Assembly (NCBI GenBank): GCA_002337215.1 | Contig: DDFO01000018.1 | Coordinates: forward strand, 92,665 to 105,351 | Origin: Phycisphaerales bacterium UBA1926 | Lineage (GTDB): Bacteria > Planctomycetota > Phycisphaerae > Phycisphaerales > UBA1924 | Reading direction: 5' to 3' | DNA length: 12,687 nt | Shown here: positions 11,882 through 12,687 of the stretch, one piece after another | Numbering within the stretch: the first letter of the stretch is position 1 | Layout of the letters: the number at the start of each line of letters is the position of its first letter | The notes under the pieces: model-generated | The model's input: the letters and a program-made list of their open reading frames with translations, nothing else | Told to the model about the DNA's origin: nothing | The model's database searches: none | Translations under genes and position numbers: made by a program

Positions 11882-12687
11882 ATGCGCATCGGCGTCCCCA
11901 CAGAACGCACCCCGGACGAAGACCGCGTCGGCATGCGCCCCGCCGGCGTCGAGGTGCTCACCGCGCGCGGCCACGAGGTCTGCGTCGAGTCCGGCGCAGG
12001 CGTCGGGTCGGACCTGTCCGACGACGACTACGCCGCCGCGGGCGCGACGATCGTCAACACCGCCGACGAGGTCTGGGACCACGCCGAGATGATCGTCAAG
12101 GTCAAAGAGCCGCAGCCCGAAGAGTTCGGCCGCATGCGCACGGGCCAGGTCGTGTTCGGCTCGTTCCACTTCGCCGCCGACGAGGCCCTCACCGAGGCGG
12201 CGCTCCGCAGCGGGATCACCGCGATCGCCTACGAAACGCTGACCGCGCCGGGCCCCAACGGCACACGCATCCGCCCCCTGCTCATGCCCAGCAGCGAGAT
12301 CGCGGGCCGCCTCGCGCCGCAGCAAGGCGCGAAGTACCTCGAACGGGCGTCCGGCGGGCGCGGCGTGCTGCTCGGCGGCGTCCCGGGCGTCGAGCCCGGC
12401 AACGTCCTCGTCATCGGCGCGGGGGTGGTGGGGCAGAACGCCGCCCGCATCGCATTCGGTCTTGGCGCACACATCGTGCTCATGGATTCCGATAACACCC
12501 AGCTGCGCCGGGTGGGCGAGGTGATGCCGCGGCAGCTCATCACGGTCTTCGCCGACCCAGAGGCGATCCGGCACTACCTCGCCTGGGCGGATGTCGTCAT
12601 CGGCGCGGTGCTCGTGCCGGGTTCGAAAACACCGACGGTCATCACGCGGGACCACCTCAAGCGCATGAAGCCGGGCTCGGTGATCGT
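11882..12687 (+). CDS. ald: Alanine dehydrogenase (3'-truncated by the window)
   Basis: The first 268 residues of an alanine dehydrogenase, normally about 370 long; the frame is open through the right edge. The enzyme interconverts L-alanine with pyruvate and ammonia using NAD+/NADH, in the cytoplasm. Known active-site positions are present: R15 in DEDRVGM, K75 in VKVKEP and H96 in SFHFAA. The family block [20 protein letters not shown] (158-177) leads into the nucleotide-binding GAGVVG (179-184), with D202 after the second strand (VLMDSD) placed to bind the ribose. [12 protein letters not shown] and MKPGSVI follow as in other members. The ATG at 11882 aligns with the usual N-terminus (MRIGVPTE) but has no ribosome site; a promoter directly ahead suggests leaderless translation. 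The catalytic Asp of the C-terminal part lies beyond the window. Confidence 0.95.
   Translation, partial: MRIGVPTERTPDEDRVGMRPAGVEVLTARGHEVCVESGAGVGSDLSDDDYAAAGATIVNTADEVWDHAEMIVKVKEPQPEEFGRMRTGQVVFGSFHFAADEALTEAALRSGITAIAYETLTAPGPNGTRIRPLLMPSSEIAGRLAPQQGAKYLERASGGRGVLLGGVPGVEPGNVLVIGAGVVGQNAARIAFGLGAHIVLMDSDNTQLRRVGEVMPRQLITVFADPEAIRHYLAWADVVIGAVLVPGSKTPTVITRDHLKRMKPGSVI

Overview
This window is GC-rich bacterial chromosome with strong third-position G/C in most genes. The gene set suggests a planctomycete of the Phycisphaerae type: an HPF / EIIA / HPr trio, a DUF502 membrane protein, a DUF2207 membrane protein with a poly-glycine tail, a DUF6584 protein, and RecA with an Ala/Pro/Lys-rich N-terminal extension. 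The taxonomic call is inference from gene content. No 16S or other decisive marker is present.

Layout. Left arm (1-2981, + strand): the 3' end of a repeat-rich protein gene, a DUF502 membrane protein, then a compact run of hpf, a ptsN-like EIIA gene and a ptsH-like HPr gene. The last three are in the order of the proteobacterial rpoN-hpf-ptsN-rapZ-npr locus, but without rpoN and rapZ. This looks like a regulatory phosphorelay set rather than a sugar importer, since no EIIB/EIIC is present. Middle (3082-5484, - strand): tRNA-Leu(CAG), an 80-residue two-helix membrane protein and recA, each followed by its own U-tract terminator. recA has a readable promoter and a leader of about 210 nt. Right arm (5953-12687, + strand): a DUF2207 membrane protein, an acyl-CoA carboxylase beta subunit, an unrecognised protein, a DUF6584 protein, a META/HslJ-like lipoprotein and the first 268 codons of alanine dehydrogenase, whose transcript is probably leaderless.

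The most unusual structure is at 9639-10648. The last 42 codons of the carboxylase gene occur twice as a direct repeat of about 130 bp, 90% identical by my hand alignment. The repeats enclose one unrecognised gene whose codon use differs from its neighbours. The second copy still ends in the ATGA overlap that starts the DUF6584 gene, so carboxylase-DUF6584 was probably the original order and the enclosed gene arrived later, with the repeat. A nested palindrome resembling a REP/BIME-type element lies at 11677-11741. I see no CRISPR array, transposase, integrase, phage gene or recognisable defence system, and most of the window is ordinary core-genome content.
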